From positions 1-49,881 of the forward strand of contig CAJUTC010000025.1 of NCBI GenBank assembly GCA_910589195.1: a DNA stretch of 49,881 nucleotides, written 5' to 3'. The notes beneath the pieces were generated by a model. That model saw only the letters and a program-made list of their open reading frames with translations. It was not told the origin of the DNA and did not search any database. A program made the position numbers and the translations under genes. Numbering within the stretch: position 1 is the first letter of the stretch; every line of letters starts with the position of its first letter. Below are positions 8,527-17,744 of the stretch, one piece after another. Source of the DNA: an uncultured Lachnospiraceae bacterium. GTDB lineage: Bacteria > Bacillota > Clostridia > Lachnospirales > Lachnospiraceae.

Positions 8527-9201
8527 TTATCGAAATATCAGATAATGCTTCCCCTCCGGAACCTGAACCAGATTCTTATCCAGAACTGCCACATTTCTGG
8601 TTACATACAAAAGAGTACCTTCTGTCTGAATGGTAACTGGATGGCTGGCTTCTACCATAACCATCCGCTCTTTCCCCAGCTTCTCCAAATCCTTCTGCCG
8701 GGCCTCCATTGTTTCCGCGTTTTTCCCAAGCTTTACAAATCCGCCTTCCGAAAGCCATCCGGCTTCCCGCCCCGCAAGGGCTGTCCCGGTTCCAAAGCTT
8801 ACCGTCTGATTTGCCGTGTCCTTATACTCATTTACAAAAGCCCGGAATGCTTCACTGTTTTCATATTGGTAAATTACTGTCAGCTTACCATCTTCCGCAA
8901 GGCAAGAGCTTACCGAAACTGGCAGAATGCCTGTTTCTTCTGTATTTTCTGCTGCTGCCGGCGCCCCAAGGCTTTCGTTATAAGCTGAAACCTCACTTGT
9001 AATAAATTCCTTAAGGGTATCGCTGCTGTAATTTCCATTTTCATAATTTTCTACAGTAGCGCTGAAGATTCCCCCATCCCTTGCCACATATATGCTGCTG
9101 GATTTTGGCTGGAACTGGCTGCTTTCCACAGCAAAGCCTTTGCAACCGCTAGCCAGCAGCCCCACTGCCACCCCAATCCATATTACCTTCCATTTTTTCA
9201 T
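8527..9201 (-). CDS. Lipoprotein of unknown function
   Basis: A 224-residue protein with a lipoprotein signal: MKKWK, a hydrophobic stretch, then the lipobox LASGC, predicting lipidation and anchoring on the outer face of the membrane. The mature part contains alternating strands and a helix near residues 150-175. No family was recognised with confidence. I chose the ATG at 9201 because GGAGG lies 7 nt upstream; a start at 9222 would place seven extra residues before the signal. It sits between recO and glyQS, a placement that says little about function. Confidence 0.8.
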   Translation of the reverse strand: MKKWKVIWIGVAVGLLASGCKGFAVESSQFQPKSSSIYVARDGGIFSATVENYENGNYSSDTLKEFITSEVSAYNESLGAPAAAENTEETGILPVSVSSCLAEDGKLTVIYQYENSEAFRAFVNEYKDTANQTVSFGTGTALAGREAGWLSEGGFVKLGKNAETMEARQKDLEKLGKERMVMVEASHPVTIQTEGTLLYVTRNVAVLDKNLVQVPEGKHYLIFR

Positions 9202-9289
9202 GCTTCTGCCTCCAAAATACATAAAAGAAAATTCATGCCATTAAGCGAAAAAGCATTTCTATCTATCATACATGCTTTTCCCTGGTTTT

Positions 9290-9979
9290 TCAATCCCTAT
9301 TTTTGCCCTGCGGCGGTTCCTTTTCATCCAGGCAAGATAATGATTCCAAAATATCCAGGGAATGAAATCTTCTGTCTATGTACTGTGTCATATTATCCTC
9401 TACACATAAAGAAAATTCTTTTAGCACATGTTCTTTTAAGGTAAACTGATATAAGGTTTCAATGGGAGAATGAATCACATACTCCCACGCATAACATGCT
9501 GAATCGCTGGCCTGGCGATTTGGGGCTTCAGTGTATTCTCCATGAACCACCATCGCTTTTAATTCAAAAATCCGGCGTACCAGCCTGTTGGGGATTGCCG
9601 GTTTCATTAAAGCGCGCAAAGACTGGTAGATTAGCTTTAATAGCTGAGAGCTTTCCATATTTTCCCGACTGTAATAATCAGCCAGTTCCAAAAAGTAAGA
9701 GCCGTAGCAGGCTGCTTCCATATCCATAGCAATCTCTTCAAAATAATTGCTGATCTCTGCTCCCTGGAGGCTGTATGCGTCCCGCCCCTCAAACAGCCGG
9801 AAATTTCCAAAGGCGAAGATACGGCTTGCCCCCATAAACGGGCTGCCCGGGCGTTTGGAGCCCCGCGCAAAGACTGTAATTTTTCCTCGTTCCCTGGTAA
9901 GGAGAACCAGGCGCCGATCCGCCTCCCCAAAAGACGTGGCTTTCATTACCATCCCGGTTACACAAATTACATCCCTCAC
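9290..9979 (-). CDS. recO: DNA repair protein RecO
   Basis: A 229-residue recombination mediator that binds SSB and single-stranded DNA and helps RecR load RecA at gaps. The N-terminal OB-fold is seen as VTGMVMKATSFGEADRRLVLLTRERGK followed by ARGSKRPGS. The C-terminal helical domain contains YGSYFLELADYY and LVRRIFELKAMVVHGEYTEAP. The zinc-site cysteines of some family members are mostly missing. I chose the GTG at 9979, with AAGGAGGGATCC directly upstream; an upstream ATG would add 16 residues that are not family-like. The era-recO order is common in Firmicutes. Confidence 0.93.
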   Translation of the reverse strand: MRDVICVTGMVMKATSFGEADRRLVLLTRERGKITVFARGSKRPGSPFMGASRIFAFGNFRLFEGRDAYSLQGAEISNYFEEIAMDMEAACYGSYFLELADYYSRENMESSQLLKLIYQSLRALMKPAIPNRLVRRIFELKAMVVHGEYTEAPNRQASDSACYAWEYVIHSPIETLYQFTLKEHVLKEFSLCVEDNMTQYIDRRFHSLDILESLSCLDEKEPPQGKNRD

Positions 9980-10138
9980 GGATCCCTCCTTCCCGCCAAA
10001 ACAAATTGGAATGGTTATTTTGGCCATCTTCCCTATCTTCTCCTGCTTTTTGGTCCTTTCGCCAAATTCCGTTAGCGTCAGTTTTTGCCGCGTCTATTTG
10101 GCAAACGCAAATATACCAATAATGACTTCTGAAAATGC

Positions 10139-11056
10139 TTATTTCACATCTTGAGGATGGTATCCGTAATTTTTCATATACAGCTCACTGTCCCGCCATT
10201 CCTTACGGACTTTTACCCAAAGCCGAAGGTTTACCTGGGCTTCCAGCATATCTTCTATATCTGCCCTGGCCGCGGTTCCAATCCGTTTCAGCATGCTTCC
10301 TCCTTTTCCGATAATAATCCCCTTATGGGATTCCCGCTCGCATATAATTGTAGCTTCAATATCTGTAAGCTTATTTTTCCGCTGTGTCATCTTCTCGATT
10401 GTTACAGCAATGCCATGGGGAATTTCCTCATCCAAAAGGCGGAGGGCCTTCTCACGGATCAGCTCCGCCGCTATTTGGCGCATTGGCTGATCCGTTACTG
10501 TATCTTCATCATAAAACTGAGGGCCTAAGGGCAGGTACTTAAAAATCAGATCCGTCAAAAGCTGGGTATTCTGCCCTTTCAAGGCGGAAAGAGGAACGAT
10601 TTCCGCAAAATTACAGATATCCTTATATGCGTCAATATATAACAAGATCTCATCCGGATTTTTGATAGTATCTGTTTTATTGATTGCCAGAATAACCGGA
10701 ACATTAACCTGCCCAAGCTCTTTAGCAATGTGCTGCTCCCCGGCTCCGATAAAGGTGCCTGGCTCTACCAGCCATATAATCACATCCACCTCATTTAAGG
10801 TATGCTCGGCTACCTTGACCATATACTCTCCCAGCTTATTCTTTGCCTTGTGGATACCAGGCGTATCTAAGAAAATAATCTGCCCCCGATGGTCCGTATA
10901 CACCGTCTGGATCCGGTTTCTGGTGGTCTGAGGCTTATTGGACGTAATCGCAATCTTTTGGCCAATCAAATGATTCATCAATGTGGATTTTCCCACATTC
11001 GGCCTTCCCACTAATGTTACAAAACCAGATTTCTTCTGTTCCTTTTCCATTCCCAT
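10139..11056 (-). CDS. era: GTPase Era
   Basis: A 305-residue ribosome-assembly GTPase that binds the 3' end of 16S rRNA. The G1 loop is GRPNVGKST near residues 18-26, G3 is DTPG, and G4 is NKTD. The C-terminal KH domain carries IIIGKGGSMLKRIG and ends with LWVKVRKEWRDSE, as in the family. An AGAGGA precedes the ATG. It lies 68 bp after the M16 peptidase gene and about 160 bp before recO, and is probably co-transcribed with them. Confidence 0.97.
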   Translation of the reverse strand: MGMEKEQKKSGFVTLVGRPNVGKSTLMNHLIGQKIAITSNKPQTTRNRIQTVYTDHRGQIIFLDTPGIHKAKNKLGEYMVKVAEHTLNEVDVIIWLVEPGTFIGAGEQHIAKELGQVNVPVILAINKTDTIKNPDEILLYIDAYKDICNFAEIVPLSALKGQNTQLLTDLIFKYLPLGPQFYDEDTVTDQPMRQIAAELIREKALRLLDEEIPHGIAVTIEKMTQRKNKLTDIEATIICERESHKGIIIGKGGSMLKRIGTAARADIEDMLEAQVNLRLWVKVRKEWRDSELYMKNYGYHPQDVK

Positions 11057-11124
11057 TCTCTATCCTCTTTTTCCCTCTGTTTTCAAAATCTAGTGTACTG
11101 TCCAGATGGAATCTGGTCCGTACA

Positions 11125-14058
11125 TTAATGAAACAAATTTAAGGTCGCACGAAACATGCCAGCTTCCGCCTTTACCTTCTCTTCATTTCCAATTACACAC
11201 AAACTTCCTGTATTCAGCACAGCCTCCACAATTGGCGCCAGATTCCGGATATCTTCCTTCGTCGCGTCTAAAATCTGCTCCCGCTCTTCCTTAAGCATCT
11301 CATTGGTAACGCCGGATAAATAAGCGGAAAGCTCCCTCGCGCCTTTGATTGACGGTGTCAGAGGCACATCCAGCTCCCCAATAGCGCCAATCACGTACTT
11401 GGTCATATCCCGCTCCTGAGCGTCAAACTGCCTTACATATTCCGGGATGGTTTCATAAACCTGATTGGTTTCTCTCACATTGGGATCCCGGTAAGATACC
11501 AAATATCCTTCCTTTGAACGCCCAAAACCGCTCATGCAGCCGTAAGCGCCTCCCTGAACGCGCAGGTTCTGCCACAGATAGTCATAGTTTAAAATCACCT
11601 TTAAGATCTTAAGGGCTCCCGTATAAGGAAGTCCGCTGCTTTGAAAGCTTCCGCACCTTGCCACATAATTTACCTGGGATGAAGTTTTAAAGCCTTCATT
11701 GGAGTCATGGGGGGTAAACACAAAAGGATATTCCTTCCCATCGCTGACCTCTAAAAGATCCGCCAGCCTTGCCATGGCCTTAGAAAGCTTTTTGCAGGCT
11801 TCTTCCTCTGCCGTAAAGCCCACCAGCATATGATCCTTAGTAAACAGACGGCTGCAAACTTCTTTCAGTTTACGGATCAACTTAAGCTTGCTCTCCGGCT
11901 GTTCAAACTCTCCGCACAGCTTCTCCAGGAAATGATAATAGCCAATCCCTCCGGTCGCATCATTAAAAGCGGATGTGGCAGAAAAATAAGATGTTGCCCT
12001 GGCGACTGCCGCTGAGTGGGACGCATTTTCCAGCCGCATTCTGGCTCTTGATTTATTCTCCGCTAAAATTTCTCCAAGCCGTTTTTCATCCTCCAGCTTA
12101 GAGCGGGTCAGAATCTCCCCAAGGATATCAAAGGCAAACTCCAACTTATCACAAAGCACCTTTGCCCTGGCAGAAAATACTCCGGTAAATTTCCCAGGTT
12201 CCCGTAAATCAGCATATGAAATAACTGAAAAATCAATTCCTCCGCTATTTAAATAAATTTCGCTGGTTAAATCGCTGTAGCTGTAATGTTGGGTATCTAC
12301 ATATCCAAGCACTGACTTTAAAAGACCCACGTAGGGCAGATCCTCCTGTGGAATTCCTTTCGTATCAAATAGCACCGTAATATAACCGATGCCGGAGGTA
12401 AACATAGGATTATAAATCACTCGTATCCCATTTTCCTCTTTTACCTGGCCCTGGAGCCGTTCCGGTTCCCGGCCAATATCTTCCCGCTTCAGCATAGGAA
12501 TCTTCTTTAAATCATCCTGAGAGGACGGTGTTTCCTGATATTTTCGCAGTTCCTTTGTCTGTTTTTTGATATCCAAAACCTGGCTTTGAGGCAAAGAATC
12601 TTTATATGTTGCCAGTTTCTTAGCCAAAACCTGTTCTTCCTCTGCTGTCAGGTTCTTTTTTGGCAGCAGGGAAATAATCACCTCAAACGGATTATCCAAA
12701 AGGTATTTTCGGATCAGACCCTCAAAATACCCTTCTTCTGCTGCCTGTTTTAAAAAGTCAAAGGTTTCCTGGTATTCCAGGTGCATCATAGGATCGCCGT
12801 CATAAAGCCAGCTATCCATACACCACAGACCATACATCAACCCCTTGGGTGCTGAACCGTAATCAGCCTCCCGGTAACGGAATTCATAATAGTTCAGACC
12901 CGCAAGAAGGCTTTTCCTATCAATTCCCTGATCCGCCAGCTTCCGCAAGGTTCCCTTTACAACCGCCAAAAATTCTCCCTTTTGTTCTTTGTCTGCGTTT
13001 TTGGCAATTACGGAAAAATAAGGTTGTAAAATCCCGTTTTCATAGCCGCCAAACACGTCATCGCCAATTCCAGCGTCCACCAGCGCCTGCTTTATGGGCG
13101 CCCCCGGCGCATCTAACAATGTATATTCCAAGATCTGGAATGCCACATAAAGTTTCGGATCTAAATTGGTTTCCACCACAGTATTGACTGACAAATACGC
13201 ATGGTTTTCCTCTTCCTCATCTTCTGTAATAGAATAAAACAATTCCTTCTCAACTGGTCTGGCAAAAGGTTTTTGGAATTGGATAGTGGAATCGATTTTT
13301 CTGGCTTCATATTTGCTTAAATATGCTTCATCCAGCCAGCAAAGCCGTTCCTCCATGTCCATATTTCCATACAGATAGATATAGCTGTTGCTGGGATGGT
13401 AAAACTGCCTGTGATAGTCCAGGAACGCTTCATAGGTAAGGTTTGGAATCTGGGACGGATCGCCCCCAGACTCAAACCCATAACAGGTATCCGGAAATAA
13501 TTCATGGGCAATTGCCCGGTCTAACAGGCTTTCCGGTGAAGAAAATGCACCTTTCATCTCATTGTAAACTACACCGTTAATCGAAAGAGGAGCATCCTCT
13601 TCCTCCAATTCATAATGCCAGCCTTCCTGCATAAAAATTTTCGGCTCATGATAAATATTCGGATGGAAAACAGCATCCAAATACACATCCATCAGATTCT
13701 TAAAATCCTGCTCATTACAGCTTGCAACCGGATATACGGTTTTATCCGGATACGTCATGGCATTTAAAAAAGTATTCAGCGAACCTTTTACCAATTCCAC
13801 AAAGGGATCCTTTACCGGAAATTTTTCTGATCCGCAAAGCACACTGTGCTCTAAAATATGCTGACACCCGGTACTGTTATCCGCAGGTGTCCGAAAGCCG
13901 ATACTGAATACTTTATTTTCATCATCATTTATCATCAAAAACAGCTTTGCCCCGGTCTTCTTATGCCGAAGGATTACCCCTATGGAATTCATTTCCCTGA
14001 TTTCCTTTTCTTTTATCAGCTCATACGCTGATAACTGTTCCAATCCGGATTTTTTCAT
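11125..14058 (-). CDS. M16C family zinc metallopeptidase (PreP/Cym1-like)
   Basis: A 977-residue protein, the full length of the presequence-protease type of M16 enzymes, where one chain holds both halves of the peptide chamber. The inverted zinc motif HILEH gives His67, Glu70 and His71. The second ligand helix is NEMKGAFSSPES, with Glu167 as the probable third ligand. The C-terminal inactive half contains GAYGCMSGFGRSKEGY. No signal peptide is seen, so a cytoplasmic peptide-degrading role is inferred. It lies between the YdcF-like gene and era, with short gaps. Confidence 0.93.
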   Translation of the reverse strand: MKKSGLEQLSAYELIKEKEIREMNSIGVILRHKKTGAKLFLMINDDENKVFSIGFRTPADNSTGCQHILEHSVLCGSEKFPVKDPFVELVKGSLNTFLNAMTYPDKTVYPVASCNEQDFKNLMDVYLDAVFHPNIYHEPKIFMQEGWHYELEEEDAPLSINGVVYNEMKGAFSSPESLLDRAIAHELFPDTCYGFESGGDPSQIPNLTYEAFLDYHRQFYHPSNSYIYLYGNMDMEERLCWLDEAYLSKYEARKIDSTIQFQKPFARPVEKELFYSITEDEEEENHAYLSVNTVVETNLDPKLYVAFQILEYTLLDAPGAPIKQALVDAGIGDDVFGGYENGILQPYFSVIAKNADKEQKGEFLAVVKGTLRKLADQGIDRKSLLAGLNYYEFRYREADYGSAPKGLMYGLWCMDSWLYDGDPMMHLEYQETFDFLKQAAEEGYFEGLIRKYLLDNPFEVIISLLPKKNLTAEEEQVLAKKLATYKDSLPQSQVLDIKKQTKELRKYQETPSSQDDLKKIPMLKREDIGREPERLQGQVKEENGIRVIYNPMFTSGIGYITVLFDTKGIPQEDLPYVGLLKSVLGYVDTQHYSYSDLTSEIYLNSGGIDFSVISYADLREPGKFTGVFSARAKVLCDKLEFAFDILGEILTRSKLEDEKRLGEILAENKSRARMRLENASHSAAVARATSYFSATSAFNDATGGIGYYHFLEKLCGEFEQPESKLKLIRKLKEVCSRLFTKDHMLVGFTAEEEACKKLSKAMARLADLLEVSDGKEYPFVFTPHDSNEGFKTSSQVNYVARCGSFQSSGLPYTGALKILKVILNYDYLWQNLRVQGGAYGCMSGFGRSKEGYLVSYRDPNVRETNQVYETIPEYVRQFDAQERDMTKYVIGAIGELDVPLTPSIKGARELSAYLSGVTNEMLKEEREQILDATKEDIRNLAPIVEAVLNTGSLCVIGNEEKVKAEAGMFRATLNLFH

Positions 14059-14132
14059 ATTTAAATTGCCTTTCTTTCTAACTATTATTTTCTGTGACCT
14101 GCTATAAGATACGGTTTACAGCCTTTTCTTAC

Positions 14133-15104
14133 TTACATATTGCCCATAAATTTATCTTTTAATATCGCAATGCTCTCCCGAACCAAAAGATGGATAAACA
14201 GCACCGGGTCAGCACTGGACGAAACGCCATACAGCCGTTCAAATCCGCATTTCTCCCCAATCTTCATGGCGCGGAATAAATGGAAATTACTGGTAAGCAC
14301 CCCAATCTGCAACGGTTTATCCGGCAATAGCTCTAACGATGCCATTGAAGGCTGCAGCTTTGGCGCTAGCCTTACCCGTTTTACCTGGGCACAAGGCCCC
14401 CTCATATCCAACTTTGAAGGAGTGTACCCGGCTACCTCCCATTGGCGCTCCCTCTCTTCCAGAAAATAGGCCAGCTCCATCCGAAGCACCTGTTTCCTTA
14501 TCCGAATGCGCTTTGCTTCCTCTTTTTCAATTCTTCTCTGATTATCAATTAACGCTTTGCTGCAAAGCATGTTTTCCCTGGTGCTGGTGGAATAAACCTC
14601 CAAAAGCATTTGTTCCGGCGCAATTCCGTTATACAGCAGATACTCTGCCATGGCAAGGGCTTCTGAGATAGGTTCATCCGCACCTTGTCCGCCAGAAAGC
14701 ACAAGTTTCGTTTCCGGATGCTCTTGGGCATACCGGATTGCCTTATCCAAACGGCGTTTTAAAGAGGAGCTGATATCATCCTCCCTAACTTTTGCTCCTA
14801 ATACGATTAAGTAGTCTAAATGGCTGGGAGCCGACTTTATCATCCCTCCAAAAATCAAAACTTGAAGGATCATCAGCACCACCAGCCCGGTTACGCAAAG
14901 TGTGGTAACAGAAACTGGAATCCATAAGGGCACCTGCTTCCGGTGCTGATGGTAATAGCTGTCGCCCTTTACCAGCAGAAAACAAGCAACAGAAAACACC
15001 GGCCAAATCCAGGCCAAAGAAGTTTCAACGCCAGAATACACCGCAATAATCCCGAAATATACCAGGCTAAGAACTCCTAAAATTCCAAATGCTGCTGTAA
15101 ACAT
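14133..15104 (-). CDS. YdcF/ElyC-like DUF218 membrane protein with insertion
   Basis: A 323-residue protein. The N-terminus has about three membrane helices (residues 1-25, 28-46, 62-88), followed by a DUF218 domain: LDYLIVLGAKV, LSGGQGADEPISEA and STSTRENM near 173-179. In typical family members this last motif is followed within 10-20 residues by the SNFHLxRA block. Here residues about 187-263 form an insert, first highly charged (RRIEKEEAKRIRIRKQ), before VLTSNFHLFRAM at 269-280. The family is linked to envelope processes, but the substrate is unknown. It follows a terminator, so it may start a new transcript. Confidence 0.85.
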   Translation of the reverse strand: MFTAAFGILGVLSLVYFGIIAVYSGVETSLAWIWPVFSVACFLLVKGDSYYHQHRKQVPLWIPVSVTTLCVTGLVVLMILQVLIFGGMIKSAPSHLDYLIVLGAKVREDDISSSLKRRLDKAIRYAQEHPETKLVLSGGQGADEPISEALAMAEYLLYNGIAPEQMLLEVYSTSTRENMLCSKALIDNQRRIEKEEAKRIRIRKQVLRMELAYFLEERERQWEVAGYTPSKLDMRGPCAQVKRVRLAPKLQPSMASLELLPDKPLQIGVLTSNFHLFRAMKIGEKCGFERLYGVSSSADPVLFIHLLVRESIAILKDKFMGNM

Positions 15105-15188
15105 GGCTTCATCTCTCCCTTTTCCCTCTGTATTTGCATGCGCGTCATTGTGGTGTGTTTAGGCTTGAGCGGACACTTGCCTATAAGT

Positions 15189-15218
15189 TAAAAAAGAATC
15201 CTGCTTTGCGGGATTCTT
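15189..15218 (-). terminator. Strong terminator after the U32 peptidase gene
   Basis: AAGAATCCTGC (15194-15204) and GCGGGATTCTT (15208-15218) form an 11-bp stem with one G-T-type mismatch and a 3-nt loop. The plus-strand A-run at 15189-15195 gives the T-tract on the minus strand. It separates the upstream block from the YdcF-like gene. Confidence 0.9.
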
Positions 15219-15278
15219 TGCCTGCCTATTTGGAACAACTCTCTCCAAGCGTGATGCACATCTGGCAGAAAGTATGAT

Positions 15279-16529
15279 TCAAACACACTCGAAAGGTCGT
15301 TCTTCTAAACTGCGGCAACGCAAAATATCATACTGGGCAGGCTCCACTCCTAAATCAATCCAAAGAACCTGTTTTGCATGTGGGGCGCTTTCCTGAAGCT
15401 GGCCGGTTTCGCTGCGGATCCCTTTTACCGGTACTATAAGATTGGTTCCGTCTGGTTTCATCAGTTCAATCTTATCCCCTACAGAAAACTTATTCTTCTG
15501 TTCAATTCGGCACCAGCCGTTCCCATCAATTTCTTCCACCATTCCAAGGTACGTATAATTTTTAATATAGGTGCTATTTTCATAAATCTGGTTTTCTTCT
15601 GTAGGTTTTCCAAAATAGAACCCGGTGGAGAATTCCCTTACAGTGCACTTTCCGATTTCTTCTTTATACCACTCCAGGTTTTTAAAGTAACGGGCCGGAT
15701 CCGCTTGGTAATCATCTATCGCCCTCCGGTAAGTCCTGGCGACTGCCGCCACATAAAGGGCCGTCTTCATCCGCCCTTCAATCTTAAAACTGTCAATGCC
15801 AGCCTCCATAAGCTCCGGCACATGCTCTATCATGCATAAATCCTTGGAGTTAAAAAGAAAGGTCCCCCTTTCATTCTCGTAGACCGGCATATATTCCCCT
15901 GGCCTAGTTTCCTCCGCTACCGCATATTTCCAGCGGCAGGGATGGGTGCAAGCGCCCTGGTTCGCATCCCTGCCTGCCAGAAAGTTACTTAACAGGCAGC
16001 GTCCGGAATATGAGATGCACATGGCTCCATGGATAAAGCTTTCAATCTCCATCTGGTCCGGAATATTCTGACGGATCTCCCGGATTTCCGCCAGAGAAAG
16101 CTCCCTGGCGGAAACAACCCGTTTTGCACCTAATTCCCACCAAAACTGGTACGTGCCGTAATTGGTGTTATTGGCCTGGGTGCTGATATGAATTTCTATC
16201 TCCGGAACAACTCGTTTCGCAATCATAAACACACCAGGATCCGAGATAATCAGCGCATCCGGCCCAAGTTTTTTCAACTCTTCAAAATACTCTTCCACTC
16301 CGGCCAAGTCCTTGTTATGGGCCAGAATATTTGCTGTAATATATACCTTTACACCTCGGCTGTGGGCAAAGGCGATTCCCTGACGGATTGCGTCATTGGA
16401 AAAATTTTTTGCTTTGGCCCTGAGTCCAAACGCTTCCCCGCCGATATAAACCGCGTCAGCGCCGTAAGCCACCGCAACCTTTAATACTTCCAGGCTGCCT
16501 GCCGGAATTAATAGTTCTGTTTTTCTCAT
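15279..16529 (-). CDS. U32 family peptidase-like protein, TrhP type
   Basis: A 416-residue protein. The opening ELLIPAGSLEVLKVAVAYGADAVYIGG and the cysteine-rich signature SGRCLLSNFLAGRDANQGACTHPCRW identify U32. Members next to a trmR-like gene, as in the B. subtilis yrrM-yrrN-yrrO order, act in tRNA 5-hydroxyuridine formation (TrhP) rather than as proven proteases. Only one U32 gene is present here, whereas B. subtilis has two. It lies 27 bp after the methyltransferase gene and is followed by a terminator. The tRNA hydroxylation role is inferred from family and neighbours. Confidence 0.9.
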   Translation of the reverse strand: MRKTELLIPAGSLEVLKVAVAYGADAVYIGGEAFGLRAKAKNFSNDAIRQGIAFAHSRGVKVYITANILAHNKDLAGVEEYFEELKKLGPDALIISDPGVFMIAKRVVPEIEIHISTQANNTNYGTYQFWWELGAKRVVSARELSLAEIREIRQNIPDQMEIESFIHGAMCISYSGRCLLSNFLAGRDANQGACTHPCRWKYAVAEETRPGEYMPVYENERGTFLFNSKDLCMIEHVPELMEAGIDSFKIEGRMKTALYVAAVARTYRRAIDDYQADPARYFKNLEWYKEEIGKCTVREFSTGFYFGKPTEENQIYENSTYIKNYTYLGMVEEIDGNGWCRIEQKNKFSVGDKIELMKPDGTNLIVPVKGIRSETGQLQESAPHAKQVLWIDLGVEPAQYDILRCRSLEERPFECV

Positions 16530-16556
16530 ATGATTCCTTTCTCGTCAGGCAGGCCA

Positions 16557-17204
16557 TTACCTGCGCTTTACGCTAATGGTTACCCCGTCGCCAATGGGAA
16601 CCACAGATGTTTCCAGGCCTTTGGTATGCTTTAACACAAACAGATACTCCCGCATCCGGCTGTGAATGGTACGGTTCCTGCGCTCTACGGCAAACCTGGA
16701 CTGGATAATATCCCCGTCCTGGAGCACATTGTCAGAAACCAGCATCCCCCCAGGCGCCAGAAGTTTTAACACATCCGGAAGCCAGTGGATATATTGCCCC
16801 TTAGCCCCATCCATAAAAATAAAGTCAAACCCGCCTTCCGGAAGCTTCCCTAACCATTCTCCCGCATCCCCCTCTAACAGGGTAATCTGGTTCAAACATC
16901 CTGCCTTTTGAAAATTTTCTTTAGCATCCAAAATCCGCTTTTCGTATTTTTCAATGGTGGTAATATGGCATCCTGGTTCCATAACGGAGGCCATCAAAAG
17001 GGCAGAGTATCCTACCGCTGTCCCGATTTCAAGAATTGCTTTCGGCCTTACCCCTGCCACCAGCGTTTTTAAAAGGGCGCCCGTTTCTTTTCGGATAATC
17101 GGCACAAAATGTTCTAAGGCCTTCTGCTGGATTTCTTCCAGGATGGGATCCCCGTCTGGCTCTAAAGAGCGGATATAATCGGTTATCCTTTCGATTTCCC
17201 TCAT
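16557..17204 (-). CDS. trmR: Class I O-methyltransferase, TrmR-like
   Basis: A 215-residue SAM-dependent methyltransferase of the COMT-like family. The SAM site is ILEIGTAVGYSALLMA, followed by ITTIEKYEKR and FDFIFMDGAKGQYIHWLP. The B. subtilis homologue by position, YrrM/TrmR, methylates 5-hydroxyuridine in tRNA to 5-methoxyuridine, and the U32 gene next door fits this pathway. The start overlaps the stop of the MltG-like gene by 4 bp (ATGA), indicating translational coupling. The assignment to TrmR rests on synteny and fold. Confidence 0.85.
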   Translation of the reverse strand: MREIERITDYIRSLEPDGDPILEEIQQKALEHFVPIIRKETGALLKTLVAGVRPKAILEIGTAVGYSALLMASVMEPGCHITTIEKYEKRILDAKENFQKAGCLNQITLLEGDAGEWLGKLPEGGFDFIFMDGAKGQYIHWLPDVLKLLAPGGMLVSDNVLQDGDIIQSRFAVERRNRTIHSRMREYLFVLKHTKGLETSVVPIGDGVTISVKRR

Positions 17205-17602
17205 GTTCCAGGCTCCTTTTCTTCTTCCTCTGGCTCTGTTCCCAGGATGTCCAAAATTTCCCTGGAGGTCATAGAAGTATTTAACTGATAGGAGCCAGGG
17301 TAAATCGTATAGTCATAAAACTCAGCCTGTACACCAAAGGCATACTGGTTATGGATCAGGCCTTCTTTTTCCAGCAGCTTACCCACCTGGAATCCAGACT
17401 GGCCTTCTTCAATCTGTACCGTTTTATTCCTCCCTGGCTCCGGCGCCACCGCGGTAGCGGCAAAGATCTCATAGCCGAATTCAAATCCGGCTGTGATCCC
17501 TTCATAAAAAATCAAAATAATCAAAGCGTAAATAATCAGGCGCAGGGAAACCTTAATGATAGCTCCTGTTACCCGGTTAATATCTCTGGTTGTATCGCTC
17601 AC
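17201..17602 (-). CDS. MltG-like protein lacking the catalytic domain
   Basis: A 133-residue protein with one membrane helix (about residues 18-40) and then a LysM-like part: VQIEEGQSGFQVGKLLEKEGLI and YPGSYQLNTSMTSREILDIL. These match the N-terminal region of endolytic transglycosylase MltG. Full MltG is about 330-380 residues and has a YceG catalytic domain with a key Glu, which is absent here; the frame ends in an acidic tail and a genuine stop. It sits in the mltG position of the ruvX-DUF1292-mltG-trmR order. Short forms are, to my knowledge, frequent in Lachnospiraceae. A regulatory or peptidoglycan-binding role is inferred. Confidence 0.8.
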   Translation of the reverse strand: MSDTTRDINRVTGAIIKVSLRLIIYALIILIFYEGITAGFEFGYEIFAATAVAPEPGRNKTVQIEEGQSGFQVGKLLEKEGLIHNQYAFGVQAEFYDYTIYPGSYQLNTSMTSREILDILGTEPEEEEKEPGT

Positions 17603-17744
17603 GGCTTCCCCCTCCTTTTTGGAGTGCCAATAAGCACTCGTAAAAACTGTTATCGTTCCAAAATGATGCAGAACTATTCTTTCTGAATCGTGAAACGTTA
17701 TTGTTTCTTTATAGTGAAAATTAGTATTCCTTTATCCTGGGAAG

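Noticed and set aside
8085..8636. Long plus-strand open frame opposite glyQS
   Set aside because: It is antisense to a clear synthetase gene, with Pro/Ser-rich content typical of a shadow frame.
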